Of a stretch of 64,000 bases of DNA, positions 52,229-61,426 are shown one piece after another (the stretch's first letter is position 1; each line of letters begins with the position of its first letter). The notes beneath the pieces are model-generated. The model had not been told where the DNA came from, made no database searches, and saw only the letters and a list, made by a program, of their open reading frames with translations. This DNA is from Candidatus Peregrinibacteria bacterium HGW-Peregrinibacteria-1 (GTDB taxonomy: Bacteria; Patescibacteriota; Gracilibacteria; UBA1369; LOWO2-01-FULL-3). The stretch is from assembly GCA_002839505.1 (NCBI GenBank), contig PGYE01000001.1, forward strand, positions 895,995 to 959,994, in the 5' to 3' direction. The position numbers and the translations under genes were made by a program.

Positions 52229-53806
52229 ATGGTAAAAACCCGTTTCGCCCCATCACCAACAGGATCCCTGCACATCGGAGGCCTCCGCACCGCCCTCTAT
52301 GCCTACCTCTATGCTCGGCACAATAACGGCTCGTTCATTTTACGCATCGAGGACACCGACCAAAATCGTGAGGTGGAGGGCGCTACAAAACACATAATCC
52401 AAATACTCCAACACTTCGGATTACAGCACGATGAAGGACCAACCCTCACAGAATCTGAAAAAGGCCCAAACGGACCATATGTGCAATCAAAACGCACTGA
52501 CCTCTACCGCAAATACGCCCAACAACTTCTTGATAACGGGCACGCCTACCGCTGCTTCTGCACCAAAGAACGGCTTGAAGAAATGCGCGAACATCAAACC
52601 AAAAACAAGCTCGCTCCAATGTACGATCGCCGATGTCTTGACCTACCACAATCCGAACTGGAACAAAAACTCAAAGACAACATTCCCTTTGTAATCCGGC
52701 AAAAAATCCCCTACCAAGAAATCAAATTCCACGACATCATACGCGGCACAACCCGATTCCACGGCAAAACAATCGACGACCAGATATTAATGAAATCTGA
52801 CAACTTCCCGACCTACCACCTAGCCAATGTCGTTGACGACCACTTCATGGAAATCACCCATGTCACCCGCGCCGAAGAATGGATCTCCTCCACCCCAAAA
52901 CACCTATTTTTGTACCAAGCTTTCGGCTGGGAACCACCCGAATATGCTCATCTGCCACTTTTATTAAACGAAGACCGTTCCAAATTATCAAAACGCCAAG
53001 GTGATGTTGCTGTCGAAAGCTACATCGAAAAAGGCTATTCCGTTGAATCAATACTAAACTTCATTGTCTTTATGGGATGGCACCCCGGAGCCGGAGAAGA
53101 AAGAGAAATATTCACACTCAAAGAGCTCGAAGAAGCCTTCACTCTCGAAAAAGTCCATAAATCCGGAGCCATTTTTAACCTCGAAAAACTAGACTGGTTC
53201 AACTGGAAATGGAAAAAGGAAAATCACCACAAAAAACTTCTGGAAATCGCCAAACAAATCGATCCCAATGTCACAATATCCTCACCACGTAAAGAACAAC
53301 ATATCTTCACTTTCCAAGACCCCCAACTCGAAAATTCTTTCAATCAGATGCGCGGCAATGAAATATTAAAACACTGCGAAGGCTTCCTAAGCCCAAAGCA
53401 CAAAGATAATTCTGACAAACTTACAAACGCATTAATAACTGTAGAAGAGAAAATCCTGCGTTCACCAAACGAGGTAACCGACTACATCGACTTCTATTTT
53501 ACCCTCCCACAATACCCCAAGGAATTATTGACTCACGAAAAAATGGGAGTAGACTCAAATCAAGCTCTAGATTCACTGAAAGCCTGCCTTGAAGCTCTTG
53601 AAAACTGCCCGTGGACACTCGAAGAAATCACCAAAGCTCTCATGAATAAAATCCAAGAGATTAATGTTAAAAATGGCCAGCTGTTATGGCCACTCCGATC
53701 AGCATTAAGTGGTCTACAATTTTCTCCCGGAGCATTCGAAATAGCATTTGTACTGGGAAAAGAAGAAACAATAAATCGTATCCAACAAGCTATCACAAAA
53801 TTATAA
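52229..53806 (+). CDS. gltX: Glutamyl-tRNA synthetase
   Basis: 525 residues, class I synthetase. TRFAPSPTGSLHIGGLRTAL (HIGH as HIGG), FILRIEDTDQNR, CFCTKERLEEMRE, GEVH-like DDQILMKSDNFPTYHLANVVDDH, and the lysine loop DRSKLSKRQGDVAVESY (KLSKR) are intact. No GlnRS is seen, while a tRNA-Gln is at 63326, so this enzyme may also load tRNA-Gln for the GatCAB route; that is inference. ATG at 52229 follows an AT-rich leader without Shine-Dalgarno. Confidence 0.95.
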   Translation: MVKTRFAPSPTGSLHIGGLRTALYAYLYARHNNGSFILRIEDTDQNREVEGATKHIIQILQHFGLQHDEGPTLTESEKGPNGPYVQSKRTDLYRKYAQQLLDNGHAYRCFCTKERLEEMREHQTKNKLAPMYDRRCLDLPQSELEQKLKDNIPFVIRQKIPYQEIKFHDIIRGTTRFHGKTIDDQILMKSDNFPTYHLANVVDDHFMEITHVTRAEEWISSTPKHLFLYQAFGWEPPEYAHLPLLLNEDRSKLSKRQGDVAVESYIEKGYSVESILNFIVFMGWHPGAGEEREIFTLKELEEAFTLEKVHKSGAIFNLEKLDWFNWKWKKENHHKKLLEIAKQIDPNVTISSPRKEQHIFTFQDPQLENSFNQMRGNEILKHCEGFLSPKHKDNSDKLTNALITVEEKILRSPNEVTDYIDFYFTLPQYPKELLTHEKMGVDSNQALDSLKACLEALENCPWTLEEITKALMNKIQEINVKNGQLLWPLRSALSGLQFSPGAFEIAFVLGKEETINRIQQAITKL

Positions 53807-53810
53807 AATT

Positions 53811-54161
53811 ATGACACTACACGAATTACAACAAACAATTAAATACATTAGGCAAAACTGTCGTTGCCCCAAATGCCAAAGCAAATACCAGATTGCCGAT
53901 ATCCAAGTCGTTGCCACCAATGACTCTGAAGGAGTCTTCGAGCTCGACTGCCCAAAATGTGACTGCCTGATTTTGATGAACCTATTTGTCAGTGCCGATA
54001 AACAAGAAATTATCGAAGATGTTATTGATCAAGCCTTCACCAGCCCCGATAGTCATGGTGGAATCAAGAGAATTGACCACAATGACATTCTCGACATCAA
54101 AAATTTCCTCGCCAAATTCGACGGCAACTTCAAAAAAGTAATCAAACAAAACAACAAATAG
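53811..54161 (+). CDS. Zinc-ribbon protein of unknown function
   Basis: 116 residues with two CxxC knuckles: NCRCPKCQSKYQI and LDCPKCDCLILMNLFV, forming one zinc ribbon, then a helical C-terminal part (KRIDHNDILDIKNFLAKFDGNFKKVI). Cytosolic. I recall similar small ribbons in other Patescibacteria but no function. Starts 4 nt after gltX. Confidence 0.75.
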   Translation: MTLHELQQTIKYIRQNCRCPKCQSKYQIADIQVVATNDSEGVFELDCPKCDCLILMNLFVSADKQEIIEDVIDQAFTSPDSHGGIKRIDHNDILDIKNFLAKFDGNFKKVIKQNNK

Positions 54162-54164
54162 TCC

Positions 54165-54395
54165 ATGAAGAAAACTCTTATACTGACATTAATAGCATTA
54201 ATAACAGCTCTCAGCGGCTGCAGTATCCGCAATGACTTGGAAAAATCCTACGAAAATGTCTCCAAAGAAGTAAAAGAGGTGAACCAAAAAATCAAAGACA
54301 CCACCACCAAAATCAAAGACATCTCAAACAAAGTAGAAGAAGCCTCCAAGAGCATAAAAGACACCGCCGAAAAGATACAAAATATAGCAGAATAA
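54165..54395 (+). CDS. Small lipoprotein with coiled coil
   Basis: 76 residues. Signal and lipobox TLILTLIALITALSGCS, then a continuous heptad-type helix (NVSKEVKEVNQKIKDTTTKI, KDISNKVEEASKSIKDTAEK), much like small Lpp-type or apolipophorin-like envelope proteins. Probably a structural or partner-binding envelope lipoprotein. Located between a zinc-ribbon gene and pta on the same strand. Confidence 0.72.
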   Translation: MKKTLILTLIALITALSGCSIRNDLEKSYENVSKEVKEVNQKIKDTTTKIKDISNKVEEASKSIKDTAEKIQNIAE

Positions 54396-54412
54396 ACCCT
54401 CATTTCCCTGCC

Positions 54413-55387
54413 ATGAAAGACTTTATAAAAAACCTTCACAACCGCGCAAGGAAATTACGCAAAACTATTGTGCTACCAGAAGGTACATCGGAAAAAATAT
54501 TGAGAGCCGCCGACATCATACAACGCAAAAAAATTGCTGGCCTGATTCTATTGGGGCCTAAAAATCAAATTCAAAAAAAAGTCCAAGAATTGAAACTTAA
54601 AATCGATCTTGAACAAATTAAAATTATCGACCCAAAGAAATCAAAAAAACTACAGGAAAAATATGCCCAAGAACTCTTTAAACTCCGAAAAGAAAAGGGC
54701 ATGACACTTGAAAAAGCCCACGAAATCATTCCGAATTTCAATTACTTTGGCACCATGATGGTGCACTTTGGCGATGCCGACGGCATGGTCACCGGAGCAA
54801 CCTGTTCCACTGCCGACTCCATCAGACCAGCTTTGCAAATAATCAAAACCAAAAAACAATTCCACAAAATATCCGGCGTTTACATATTAATCCTCAAAGA
54901 CCGCATTTTGCTTTGTGCCGACACCGCCATCATCATCGAACCTCATCCCCACGACCTCGCCAACATCGCAATCGACACCGCTGAAACCGCTGCCAGGCTC
55001 GGCCTCACCCCTCGCGTTGCCCTCCTGTCATTTTCCACCAAGGGATCCGCCGACCACCCCAACATTGAAAAAATTCACGAGGCCCTCGCTATCATCAAAA
55101 GCCAAAAACCTGACCTCATCATTGATGGTGAAATACAAGCCGATGCCGCACTTGTTCCCATCGTCGCCAAAAGCAAAGCCCCCAAAAGTCCAATACAAGG
55201 CAATGCCAATGTACTGATCTTCCCAAATCTCGAGTCCGGAAACATCGCCTACAAACTAATAGAACGACTAGCAAATGCCATCGCAATCGGCCCAGTACTC
55301 CAGGGTCTCAACAAACCAATAAACGACCTCTCACGCGGTTGCAGCTATCAAGATATCGTCATATGTAGCAGCTTTCACCGTCTGTGA
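54413..55387 (+). CDS. pta: Phosphate acetyltransferase
   Basis: Makes acetyl phosphate from acetyl-CoA; with AckA it gives ATP by substrate-level phosphorylation. 324 residues, the short single-domain form. TIVLPEGTSEKILRAADII, HFGDADGMVTGATCSTADSI then RPALQIIKT, FSTKGSADHPNIEKI, PDLIIDGEIQADAALVP and ANVLIFPNLESGNIAYKL are all conserved. Separated from ackA by a small gene that overlaps its stop. Confidence 0.95.
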   Translation: MKDFIKNLHNRARKLRKTIVLPEGTSEKILRAADIIQRKKIAGLILLGPKNQIQKKVQELKLKIDLEQIKIIDPKKSKKLQEKYAQELFKLRKEKGMTLEKAHEIIPNFNYFGTMMVHFGDADGMVTGATCSTADSIRPALQIIKTKKQFHKISGVYILILKDRILLCADTAIIIEPHPHDLANIAIDTAETAARLGLTPRVALLSFSTKGSADHPNIEKIHEALAIIKSQKPDLIIDGEIQADAALVPIVAKSKAPKSPIQGNANVLIFPNLESGNIAYKLIERLANAIAIGPVLQGLNKPINDLSRGCSYQDIVICSSFHRL

Positions 55388-55878
55388 AGGCGAAGATAAC
55401 AAATCATAAAATGGAAAAACCTGACAGTCTCAACATACCGGCATTTCAAAGAAAAAAAATGCTGGAAAAGAAAATTAAAGACAGCCAAAAACCATTACGA
55501 GCCACCAGAAAAACTCGTCCAAAGACAAAGACCGACACCATGCTGACGCTCAGTGTCAACAACACCATTCCAACCATCGAAAGAATTACTGCCAGCGCCT
55601 CCACCATCACCCCCGAAGTCACACTGCGAAACTTCAAACCAGCCGGAACCCTCGAACGCTACTTTCAAGCATTAAAAGTTGCCATTATCTCAACCGAAAC
55701 AACCATAAGAGTCGGGGACAAAATATTATTCGAACACGAAGATGGATTCTTCGAGCAAACCATTGACTCCATTCAGATCAATCGACAACCAGTCGAAAAA
55801 GCTGATAAAGGCTGTAAAATAGGTATTCAGACACTGATCCAGCCGCTCTCCGGCCGCAAAATATATAAAGAACTTTAA
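55384..55878 (+). CDS. EF-Tu domain 2-like protein between pta and ackA
   Basis: A GTG at 55384 overlaps the pta stop by 4 nt (GTGA); an ATG at 55411 would shorten the protein by nine residues. A basic, disordered N-terminal part (AFQRKKMLEKKIKDSQKPLR) is followed from about residue 85 by a beta barrel resembling elongation factor domain 2: YFQALKVAIISTETTIRVGD, KILFEHEDGFFEQTIDSIQI, NRQPVEKADKGCKIGIQTL. Free-standing proteins of this type are known as translation-elongation-factor-like proteins, function unclear. Its place inside an acetate operon is unexpected. Confidence 0.72.
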   Translation: MKAKITNHKMEKPDSLNIPAFQRKKMLEKKIKDSQKPLRATRKTRPKTKTDTMLTLSVNNTIPTIERITASASTITPEVTLRNFKPAGTLERYFQALKVAIISTETTIRVGDKILFEHEDGFFEQTIDSIQINRQPVEKADKGCKIGIQTLIQPLSGRKIYKEL

Positions 55879-55894
55879 AAAAAGAACTACAAAA

Positions 55895-57079
55895 ATGAAA
55901 ATATTAGTCATCAACTCCGGCTCATCCTCTGTGAAGTTCAAACTCTTTCAACACGGAAAAAAACTCCAAGAACTGGCCAGCGGAATGATTGACTCAATAG
56001 GAACTCCTCATTGTACTTTTATTTACAAAACCCAAGAAAACACCAACCAACTTCCTCACAAAACACGCACCAACCGTCAAGCCATTAAGACGATTATTAG
56101 ACACCTCATTAGCGAAAATTTAATCAAAAACCACAAAGACATCGCAATAGTAGGCCATCGCGTTGTGCACGGTGGCGACAAGCTGACCGCCCCCACCTTA
56201 ATAAACAAGAATGTCATCAAAGAAATCGCAAAACTAACCACCTTGGCCCCTCTCCACAACAACGCCAATCTAAAATCAATCACAAACTCCATCAAACTCA
56301 TAAAACAAGCACGCCATGTTGCAATTTTCGACACAGCCTTCCACCAAACAATGCCAGAAGTAGCTTACCGCTACGCCATCCCCACCGAGTATTTAGAAAA
56401 ACACAAAATTCGACGCTACGGATTTCATGGCACAAGCCACAGTTATGTCATCAAAGAAGCAATCAAGTTACTAAAAAACAAATCCGCAAAGATAATATCC
56501 TGTCACCTAGGTAATGGCTCATCAATCACCGCCTATCACAAAAAAGTTCTCGACACCACAATGGGATTCGGCCCTCTCGAAGGCATACCCATGGGAACTC
56601 GCTCCGGAACAATTGACCCAACCATCATACTGCATCTGTCCGAAACACTAAAAATGCCCACCTCCAAAATCAAAAACCTCCTCAACAACGAATCCGGACT
56701 AAAAGCACTATCCGAATTAAGCTCCGACATGCGGCTCATCCATCAAGCTGCCACCAAAGGAGATCAAAAAGCCCAATTTGCCATCAAATACCTCGCCTAC
56801 CGCTGCGCACTACAAATCGCCGGCTACATTGCCATCCTCGGAGGAGTCGATGCCATCACCTTCACAGCCGGAATCGGCAGAAACGCCTACTACCTGCGCC
56901 AAGAAATTTTCCAAAACCTCAAAATCTTTGGCATCACACTATCCCCCACTGCCAACAAAAACTGCCAACAACTCATATCCAAAAAAACCAGCACCGCCAA
57001 AGTCTTTATCATCCCCACCGATGAAGAACTGGAAATAGCAAATCAGAGCCTGCAACTAATCAAGTCTCTCAAAAAATAA
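55895..57079 (+). CDS. ackA: Acetate kinase
   Basis: Converts acetyl phosphate and ADP to acetate and ATP. 394 residues with ILVINSGSSSVKFKLF, VGHRVVHGGDKLTAP, FDTAFHQTMPEVAYRYAIP, RRYGFHGTSHSYV, SCHLGNGSSITA, GTRSGTIDPTI and TFTAGIGRNAYYLRQEI, covering the acetate and nucleotide sites. Completes a pta-ackA pathway; with gpmI it indicates acetate-forming fermentation. Confidence 0.96.
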   Translation: MKILVINSGSSSVKFKLFQHGKKLQELASGMIDSIGTPHCTFIYKTQENTNQLPHKTRTNRQAIKTIIRHLISENLIKNHKDIAIVGHRVVHGGDKLTAPTLINKNVIKEIAKLTTLAPLHNNANLKSITNSIKLIKQARHVAIFDTAFHQTMPEVAYRYAIPTEYLEKHKIRRYGFHGTSHSYVIKEAIKLLKNKSAKIISCHLGNGSSITAYHKKVLDTTMGFGPLEGIPMGTRSGTIDPTIILHLSETLKMPTSKIKNLLNNESGLKALSELSSDMRLIHQAATKGDQKAQFAIKYLAYRCALQIAGYIAILGGVDAITFTAGIGRNAYYLRQEIFQNLKIFGITLSPTANKNCQQLISKKTSTAKVFIIPTDEELEIANQSLQLIKSLKK

Positions 57080-57091
57080 CCCCGGAAAGAA

Positions 57092-59065
57092 TTACAAACT
57101 CTCCTTATAAACCTTATCCTTCGTAATCAAGTACACCTGATTGCTTTCTTGATCTACAAACATATCTCTCACCTCCCCCACACCATCAAACAAATATTGA
57201 CGATCATAGTTCAAATCATTATTTCTCGTATCCTTCTTAAATACCAATAATCGCCCGGCAAATCCATCCAACACAAATACCTCTGACATCGAATTAGTCG
57301 TAAATATCACATTTGGAGACTGCAAAGCTGTCAAAGGACGATTATTTATAGACGCCCCAGCATCTTTACCACTTAAGTATCGCTTAATTTCCCCCGTCTG
57401 ATCCAAAGTCAAAATTGTTGCATCAATCACAAAGTCCGTAACCTCCGCCAAATCAACCTCCTCTAAGAAATATGGTTCCGCTTTACTAAACCCATCCAAG
57501 GCCCCACTAAACTGATATCTCCATACTTGATTTCCCTCATTATTCAACAAATAAATACGATTTCCCCAAGATTCTATATCTGAAGCCTGATAAAAACTTC
57601 CATCACTAGTACTCAATACCCTAAACCCACCAGCGTTATATTCAATAATATTGCCCTTATCCGTCAAAAACATTATCGCATCTCGATCCTCAAACCCCGT
57701 CGCATCTACGATCTTATCACCTTCCGAAATACTGACAGGCGCTTGCAAATTATCAATCATCAACTCAAATAACAGATCATCTCCATATATAAACTCTCGA
57801 TCCCCAATCTTCACAAATCCTCTAATATTTGGATTACCATAAGATAAGCTACCAAAATCCACCAACGGCACCAAATCAACCTTTCTGATCACACCATCCA
57901 AAGTATCCCTCAAATCATTGATCTTCAAAATACTTGTCTTCGCCTCATTTCTGAAATATCCGGAATTGAGAATTTCCAAAGAATCTTCATAAGCCTGATC
58001 CAGCATAATTTTTGCCGCCTCCTTATCATAAGAAACTCTTGTCGTCGCCTCGGCTATACTGGCCTCAACACCAATCAAAACCGCCTCATATTGCTTTGCC
58101 TCCTTGCTGACAAAAAAGCCTGAACTCACCATAACCACCAACACAATGATCGCAATCGCCCCCAAAGCCAGCGGAACCATCTTACTATTAGTAAAAATAT
58201 TACTCGCCCTTCCATCCTTATTATGTCCAACCTGCACTCGCCCTCTCACACTTCGTCCTTTTCGGTTCCGCAATTTAGCAGTCATCCCAGAAACCGCCTT
58301 ACCCATAACCTCTTTTCCCTTATTTAATGCTGCTCCCCACTTGCCCGAATCCACCTCCACTCTGCCAGCAGATGCCCCGTTCTTATTTTCCATCGCAACC
58401 TCACCGTCTCCACTATCACTAAACAACACCCCTATCATCCCCACCTTGCTTAAAATCTCACTGGAAACAGCATCCTTAATATCCGCCAAAATCTCATCCG
58501 CCCTCCTCGGGACTATCACCTGCGCCAACTCCGTCTTACTGATATATCGCAACAACCTCGTTGACGACAACAAAACAAAGTCCCCTTTCTCCACATTCCC
58601 ACTGGCGATACTAAAAAACACATCATCGCTATCCTTAGCATTCTCCGACAGCCCATCGGTCACAACACTGACAAATTTTTTCCTCACCAAGTATGCCTCG
58701 GCATCTCCAGTCTGCGTCAAAAAAAGGCTATCTCCAACTACTGCCGCAATAATAATGTTCAACTCACCAATATATCCTGACGGCTTTTCATTTTTAAACT
58801 CCGACAAAATATCATTCACTGCCTTCAAAGCATCCTCAAACCTCTCATATGAATCCTTCTCCAAATGTTTGAAAAAAACCGCCTGCATCGTCTCAAACAA
58901 CACCGCACCTATCTCCTCGGCGTCCAATGGATTATTACCAATCTCCAAATTAACAAAAAGACTACCTCCCTTCTGCTCTCCTTCATCAGGAAAACCATAA
59001 TAATAATTCTCTAAAAAAGAATTGTCGCTTCGCCCAAAAAAAAGAAATTCGTGACTGGACTGCAT
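57092..59065 (-). CDS. PP2C-like phosphatase domain plus membrane helix plus beta-propeller
   Basis: 657 residues. The cytosolic N-terminal 200 residues resemble PP2C: SLFVNLEIGNNPLDAEEIGA, IIIAAVVGDSLFLTQTGDAEAYLVR, and GDFVLLSSTRLLRYIS, but the metal-binding Asp signature is only partly conserved (no clear D-G-x-G), so it may be a pseudophosphatase. A basic stretch is followed by one membrane helix near 295-318 (MVPLALGAIAIIVLVVMVSS), a helical hairpin, then beta-propeller-like repeats (FVKIGDREFIYGDDLLFELM, AIMFLTDKGNIIEYNAGGF, NRIYLLNNEGNQVWRYQF, VIFTTNSMSEVFVLDGFAGR, VYLITKDKVYK) outside. An external sensor joined to an internal signalling domain is the natural reading. Convergent with ackA. 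Confidence 0.75.
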   Translation of the reverse strand: MQSSHEFLFFGRSDNSFLENYYYGFPDEGEQKGGSLFVNLEIGNNPLDAEEIGAVLFETMQAVFFKHLEKDSYERFEDALKAVNDILSEFKNEKPSGYIGELNIIIAAVVGDSLFLTQTGDAEAYLVRKKFVSVVTDGLSENAKDSDDVFFSIASGNVEKGDFVLLSSTRLLRYISKTELAQVIVPRRADEILADIKDAVSSEILSKVGMIGVLFSDSGDGEVAMENKNGASAGRVEVDSGKWGAALNKGKEVMGKAVSGMTAKLRNRKGRSVRGRVQVGHNKDGRASNIFTNSKMVPLALGAIAIIVLVVMVSSGFFVSKEAKQYEAVLIGVEASIAEATTRVSYDKEAAKIMLDQAYEDSLEILNSGYFRNEAKTSILKINDLRDTLDGVIRKVDLVPLVDFGSLSYGNPNIRGFVKIGDREFIYGDDLLFELMIDNLQAPVSISEGDKIVDATGFEDRDAIMFLTDKGNIIEYNAGGFRVLSTSDGSFYQASDIESWGNRIYLLNNEGNQVWRYQFSGALDGFSKAEPYFLEEVDLAEVTDFVIDATILTLDQTGEIKRYLSGKDAGASINNRPLTALQSPNVIFTTNSMSEVFVLDGFAGRLLVFKKDTRNNDLNYDRQYLFDGVGEVRDMFVDQESNQVYLITKDKVYKESL

Positions 59066-59187
59066 ATTAATGCTCTATCATTCAAATAGGAACTAATCAG
59101 CTTGAACTAGTCAAACTATGTGAAATATACAAAAATACACGCAACCTAGCAAGGAATTTAGCCAAAAAACACAACTCAATTTAATAT

Positions 59188-59216
59188 TTGACTTTAGAAA
59201 TACTTAAATATAGAAT
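59188..59216 (+). promoter_or_regulatory. Promoter of the rpmH-rnpA-yidC-jag cluster
   Basis: TTGACT (59188-59193), 17 nt, TAGAAT (59211-59216). Leader of about 18 nt to the rpmH ATG. The rest of the 59066-59240 gap is AT-rich with no DnaA-box cluster that I can see. Confidence 0.75.
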
Positions 59217-59240
59217 CAGCGGGCAATTTATCACAACGAA

Positions 59241-59369
59241 ATGTTAGGAAAACTCAAAAAACGAAAGAGATTAAGAACACACGGCTTCCTAAGTCGTGCC
59301 GCTTCTGTACTTAAAGCTAGACGCCGCAAAGGAAGAAAAGCTCTAACAGTATCGATTCACTCCAAATAA
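59241..59369 (+). CDS. rpmH: 50S ribosomal protein bL34
   Basis: 42 residues, too short for a default gene caller. KKRKRLRTHGFLSRAAS then VLKARRRKGRKALTVS matches the L34 core (K-R-x-R-x-H-G-F, and R-R-x-K-G-R-x-x-L-T-V-S). The N-terminus is shortened: the usual KRTFQPS start is replaced by MLGKL. Directly upstream of rnpA, as in most bacteria. Confidence 0.92.
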   Translation: MLGKLKKRKRLRTHGFLSRAASVLKARRRKGRKALTVSIHSK

Positions 59370-59386
59370 TCGAAGACCACTCTTTA

Positions 59387-59710
59387 ATGATACCAACAAA
59401 AAAAAGAGTACCAAGGCAGAAAATACCGTTCATTCTCAAAAAAGGGCATCAAAGGGCAAGTAACACACTCATAATCAGGTATATGGAGAATTTTGAAGTC
59501 TTCCATCGCACCAGAACGATCGTGAGTAAAAAAATCGCTAAAAAGGCCGTTACTAGAAATAGTGTTCGTCGCCAAATCCATGGAGCAATCCTTCAGCAAA
59601 CAGAAGCGACCTCACAAGGCTATGATATAATCATCATACCAAAGAAAAAAATCCTCGACGCGGACTTTTCAACAATTAAATCTGACCTCTCAACCATATG
59701 GATAAATTAA
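59387..59710 (+). CDS. rnpA: Ribonuclease P protein component
   Basis: 107 residues, binds the RNase P RNA encoded at 29304. The diagnostic R-N-x-x-R-R motif is in VSKKIAKKAVTRNSVRRQIH, after a FILKKGHQRASNTLIIRY strand region. The final YDIIIIPKKKILDADFSTIKSDL matches the closing strand and helix. Overlaps the yidC start by 13 nt. Confidence 0.9.
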   Translation: MIPTKKRVPRQKIPFILKKGHQRASNTLIIRYMENFEVFHRTRTIVSKKIAKKAVTRNSVRRQIHGAILQQTEATSQGYDIIIIPKKKILDADFSTIKSDLSTIWIN

Positions 59711-60948
59711 AAAGATTCTCTCGTAGCCTATTATTATTTGTCAGTGTCTTCATCGTGGCACAGCTTATTTTGGTAAACTGTTTCGGTCTCGGAGCTGCCC
59801 CACAACAAGTTGACGGCAATATTAATGTCGAAGTCCTCAAATCTTCATATCCCGTTGGTAAACTTGTCACAGTAAAAGTCACCAACAGCACCACCGAAAC
59901 TCTCACCATCCCCCACGAATGCCCAAATCCTCCCCTACAAGTACACAAAATCCAACAAAACCAAGCCGTCCTCCAAATCCCTGAATTCGCCGATGAAATC
60001 GACTGCTCCAATGCAACTGACATCATAATACCGTCAGGAACAAGCACTCAGGTAACTTTCAAAAACTGGAATAATCAACTATTTGGTGAAACCGGTACCT
60101 ACTCCGTCACATTAGAAACTGAAATTGATGGCACCCCAACCATAGTCACCAGTAATAACTTCCAAATAAAAGAACCAGGAATCTTCCGTCAACTATGGAA
60201 TGGCATTATCTACCGTCCTATATATAACGCTCTGATTCTCGCCGCATCATACTCTCCTGGTTACAACCTCGGAATCGCAATCATCCTTCTAACCCTGCTA
60301 ATCCGCACCATCCTTCTCGTACCGGCCGGCAAAGCCATGAAATCTCAACGGAAAATGTCCGAGATCCAACCCCGAATCCAAGAAGTCAAAGAAAAATACA
60401 AAGGTGATCAACAACGAATCGCCATGGAAACAATGGCCCTCTGGAAAGAAGCGAATGTAAGCCCAGTCGGCAGCTGTTTACCTATCTTACTCCAATTCCC
60501 ATTCCTTATTGCCATTTTTTATGCCGTCCAAAACGGAATCAACCCCGACAATCACTTCCTCCTATACACCACCTACAACAATGTATCTCTCGCAGACATC
60601 AACACTAATTTCCTAGGCCTCAACCTCCTCACGCCAAACATCTACATCCTACCGCTAATCGTTGGTTCACTACAATTCGTGCAGCTCAAACTCGCCACCT
60701 TTAAAACCGCCAAACAAAACAAAAAATCATCCGCACCTGGATCCAAAGAAATGCAAACCGCCCAGAAAACAATGGTATTTATTATGCCAGCTCTTATCGC
60801 CGTCTTCACCGCCTCCCTGCCAGCAGGAGTAGGAATCTATTGGGGAACATCCACACTCTATGGCATAATACAACAGATCTTCATTAACAAGTCCTCAACA
60901 AGTGGTAGCAACAGCAATGAAGTAAAAGTAAAAGTTATCAAATCATAA
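59698..60948 (+). CDS. yidC: Membrane protein insertase YidC
   Basis: Inserts membrane proteins with or without SecYEG. 416 residues: N-terminal membrane anchor (LLLFVSVFIVAQLILVNCF), an external beta domain of about 130 residues (EVLKSSYPVGKLVTVKVTNS, VTFKNWNNQLFGETGTYSVT), then the conserved insertase domain: GYNLGIAIILLTLLIRTILL, KAMKSQRKMSEIQPRIQEVK, EANVSPVGSCLPILLQFPFL, and QKTMVFIMPALIAVFTASLP. The extra external domain between helix 1 and the core is longer than in Gram-positive YidC and different from the proteobacterial one. Basic Lys-rich tail for ribosome contact is short. Confidence 0.93.
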   Translation: MDKLKRFSRSLLLFVSVFIVAQLILVNCFGLGAAPQQVDGNINVEVLKSSYPVGKLVTVKVTNSTTETLTIPHECPNPPLQVHKIQQNQAVLQIPEFADEIDCSNATDIIIPSGTSTQVTFKNWNNQLFGETGTYSVTLETEIDGTPTIVTSNNFQIKEPGIFRQLWNGIIYRPIYNALILAASYSPGYNLGIAIILLTLLIRTILLVPAGKAMKSQRKMSEIQPRIQEVKEKYKGDQQRIAMETMALWKEANVSPVGSCLPILLQFPFLIAIFYAVQNGINPDNHFLLYTTYNNVSLADINTNFLGLNLLTPNIYILPLIVGSLQFVQLKLATFKTAKQNKKSSAPGSKEMQTAQKTMVFIMPALIAVFTASLPAGVGIYWGTSTLYGIIQQIFINKSSTSGSNSNEVKVKVIKS

Positions 60949-60960
60949 TCCCCCGTCAAT

Positions 60961-61425
60961 ATGGATATCGAAGAAATACTCCATGCAACAATCAATGAGC
61001 TTCTTAACATGGTAGGTGTCGAATATGACCGCGTCACCATCACTCAAGATGAAAACGACGAATACCATCTAAACATCGAAAGCGAAAATCCAAGTCTCCT
61101 GATTGGTTACCATGGTGACAATATCCACGCCTTACAACACATTTTAAAAGTCCTATGTTGGAAAAAGTTACCTAACACCAATTTCAATATCCTCGTAGAT
61201 GTCGACAACTACCGCAAACGACAAGAAGAAAACACCATAAAACTCGCTGAAGGTCGGATTGAAAAAGTTCGCACCACCGGCAAACCACAGAGATTACCTG
61301 CAATGTCTTCCTACTTCCGTCGCAAAATCCACACCCTTTGTATGGGCCCAGGATATGAAGACATTGAAACGCATAGCCGTGGCGAAGGGGCCGACCGCCA
61401 CATCATTCTACAACTAAAAAGATAA
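60961..61425 (+). CDS. jag: KH/R3H RNA-binding protein Jag (KhpB)
   Basis: 154 residues. KH domain around LLIGYHGDNIHALQHILKVL, then R3H: YRKRQEENTIKLAEGRIEKV, KPQRLPAMSSYFRRKIHTL and GEGADRHIILQ. The Jag-N domain of the full-length protein is absent. In other bacteria Jag/KhpB binds RNA and influences cell division and envelope growth. Located right after yidC, the standard position. Confidence 0.92.
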   Translation: MDIEEILHATINELLNMVGVEYDRVTITQDENDEYHLNIESENPSLLIGYHGDNIHALQHILKVLCWKKLPNTNFNILVDVDNYRKRQEENTIKLAEGRIEKVRTTGKPQRLPAMSSYFRRKIHTLCMGPGYEDIETHSRGEGADRHIILQLKR

Positions 61426-61426
61426 T

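Noticed and set aside
59066-59240. Replication origin next to rpmH
   Set aside because: Only one loose DnaA-box-like sequence (TTATCACAA near 59229); no cluster, no dnaA, and base skew does not switch here.
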